This document shows, one piece after another, positions 13,437 through 13,602 of a DNA stretch of 13,602 bases. Below the pieces are notes generated by a model that was not told the origin of the DNA, made no database searches, and worked only from the letters and a program-made list of their open reading frames with translations. Source of the stretch: JBEDUK01 sp040414485 (GTDB taxonomy: Bacteria > Actinomycetota > UBA4738); assembly GCA_040414485.1 (NCBI GenBank), contig JBEDUK010000079.1:1-13602 (forward strand), given 5' to 3'. Every line of letters starts with the position of its first letter. The first letter of the stretch is position 1. The position numbers and the translations under genes were made by a program.

Positions 13437-13602
13437 CTATGACGCGCTGATCACGAAGTACGCCACGGTCACGGTATTTGGCGCAGCGGGGGCCTTGTTG
13501 ATCGCGATCGTGAACTGCCCCGTCCCGGCCGTGGCGTTCTTCACGTAGAAGGATCCTGATCCCTGAACGGTGGCCAGAACGAAGTCGGAGGTCGTGACGC
13601 CG
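13437..13602 (-). CDS. C-terminal fragment of a beta-rich, possibly phage-tail- or surface-like protein (partial)
   Basis: Reading the minus strand from the right edge gives 54 residues ending in a TAG at 13437-13439; the gene starts outside the window. The peptide contains VLATVQGSGSFYVKNATAG, then TGQFTIAINKAPAAPNTVTV and ends AYFVISAS. This alternation of strands, with Val-Lys-Asn-Ala and an N-K-A-P turn, resembles the closing domain of hypothetical surface, glycan-binding or tail-fibre-like proteins in which a conserved segment of the type YVRNAxxxTGxFTIxLNKAxxxxxxVAWFVV recurs (from memory). Codon third positions are mostly G or C, supporting real coding. A weak AAGCC/GGCTT stem just past the stop may end it. 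The function of the whole protein cannot be inferred. Confidence 0.7.
   Translation of the reverse strand, partial: GVTTSDFVLATVQGSGSFYVKNATAGTGQFTIAINKAPAAPNTVTVAYFVISAS

Overview
The window is strongly GC-rich, compact chromosomal DNA. It most likely comes from an actinobacterium (Actinomycetota), perhaps an uncultured, deep-branching lineage. The best support is a ClpS adaptor gene followed directly by a DUF2017 gene, a pairing typical of Actinobacteria (clpS and its neighbour in Mycobacterium). A small zinc-finger/AT-hook protein, GTG and TTG starts and G/C-ending codons fit the same picture. I see no tRNA, rRNA, insertion sequence, integrase or CRISPR array.

Layout, left to right. (1) 1-1455: C-terminal part of a PAS-GGDEF-EAL cyclic-di-GMP enzyme, cut by the window edge. 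(2) 1489-4034: a regulator/efflux operon. A promoter carries a perfect 9-6-9 inverted repeat centred on its -10 hexamer; it is followed by an ArsR-type winged-helix regulator whose stop codon overlaps the start of an MFS exporter (ATGA). (3) 4087-4961: a strong hairpin, then clpS and a DUF2017 gene (protein quality control). (4) 5021-5475: a small carboxymuconolactone-decarboxylase-fold protein with an almost purely Asp/Glu tail. It converges with a minus-strand amidohydrolase (5485-6765). (5) 6983-9128: a DEAD-box RNA helicase and, 13 bases later, a dihydrodipicolinate-synthase-type lyase with a TTG start, closed by a hairpin. (6) 9348-9731: a zinc-finger/AT-hook/basic-tail DNA-binding protein, preceded by an unusually AT-rich intergenic region and closed by a 16-bp hairpin. 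(7) 9911-11136: a dienelactone-hydrolase-family protein converging with an NTF2/SnoaL-like protein. (8) 11387-12766: a secreted beta-rich protein, a small cupin and a tiny membrane protein. (9) 12767-13602: a gene-poor stretch holding a possibly frame-disrupted small membrane-protein gene on the minus strand and a stem-loop, then the C-terminal end of a beta-rich protein running off the right edge on the minus strand.

The genes do not form one obvious pathway. Clear functional units are the ArsR-MFS efflux operon, with probable autoregulation, and clpS-DUF2017. The rest are mostly single housekeeping or accessory genes. I do not see a convincing new multi-gene system. The most promising items are the operator built around the -10 box (1504-1527), the zinc-finger/AT-hook protein with its AT-rich upstream region (9151-9731), and the tandem 18-bp repeat upstream of the secreted protein (11281-11316).
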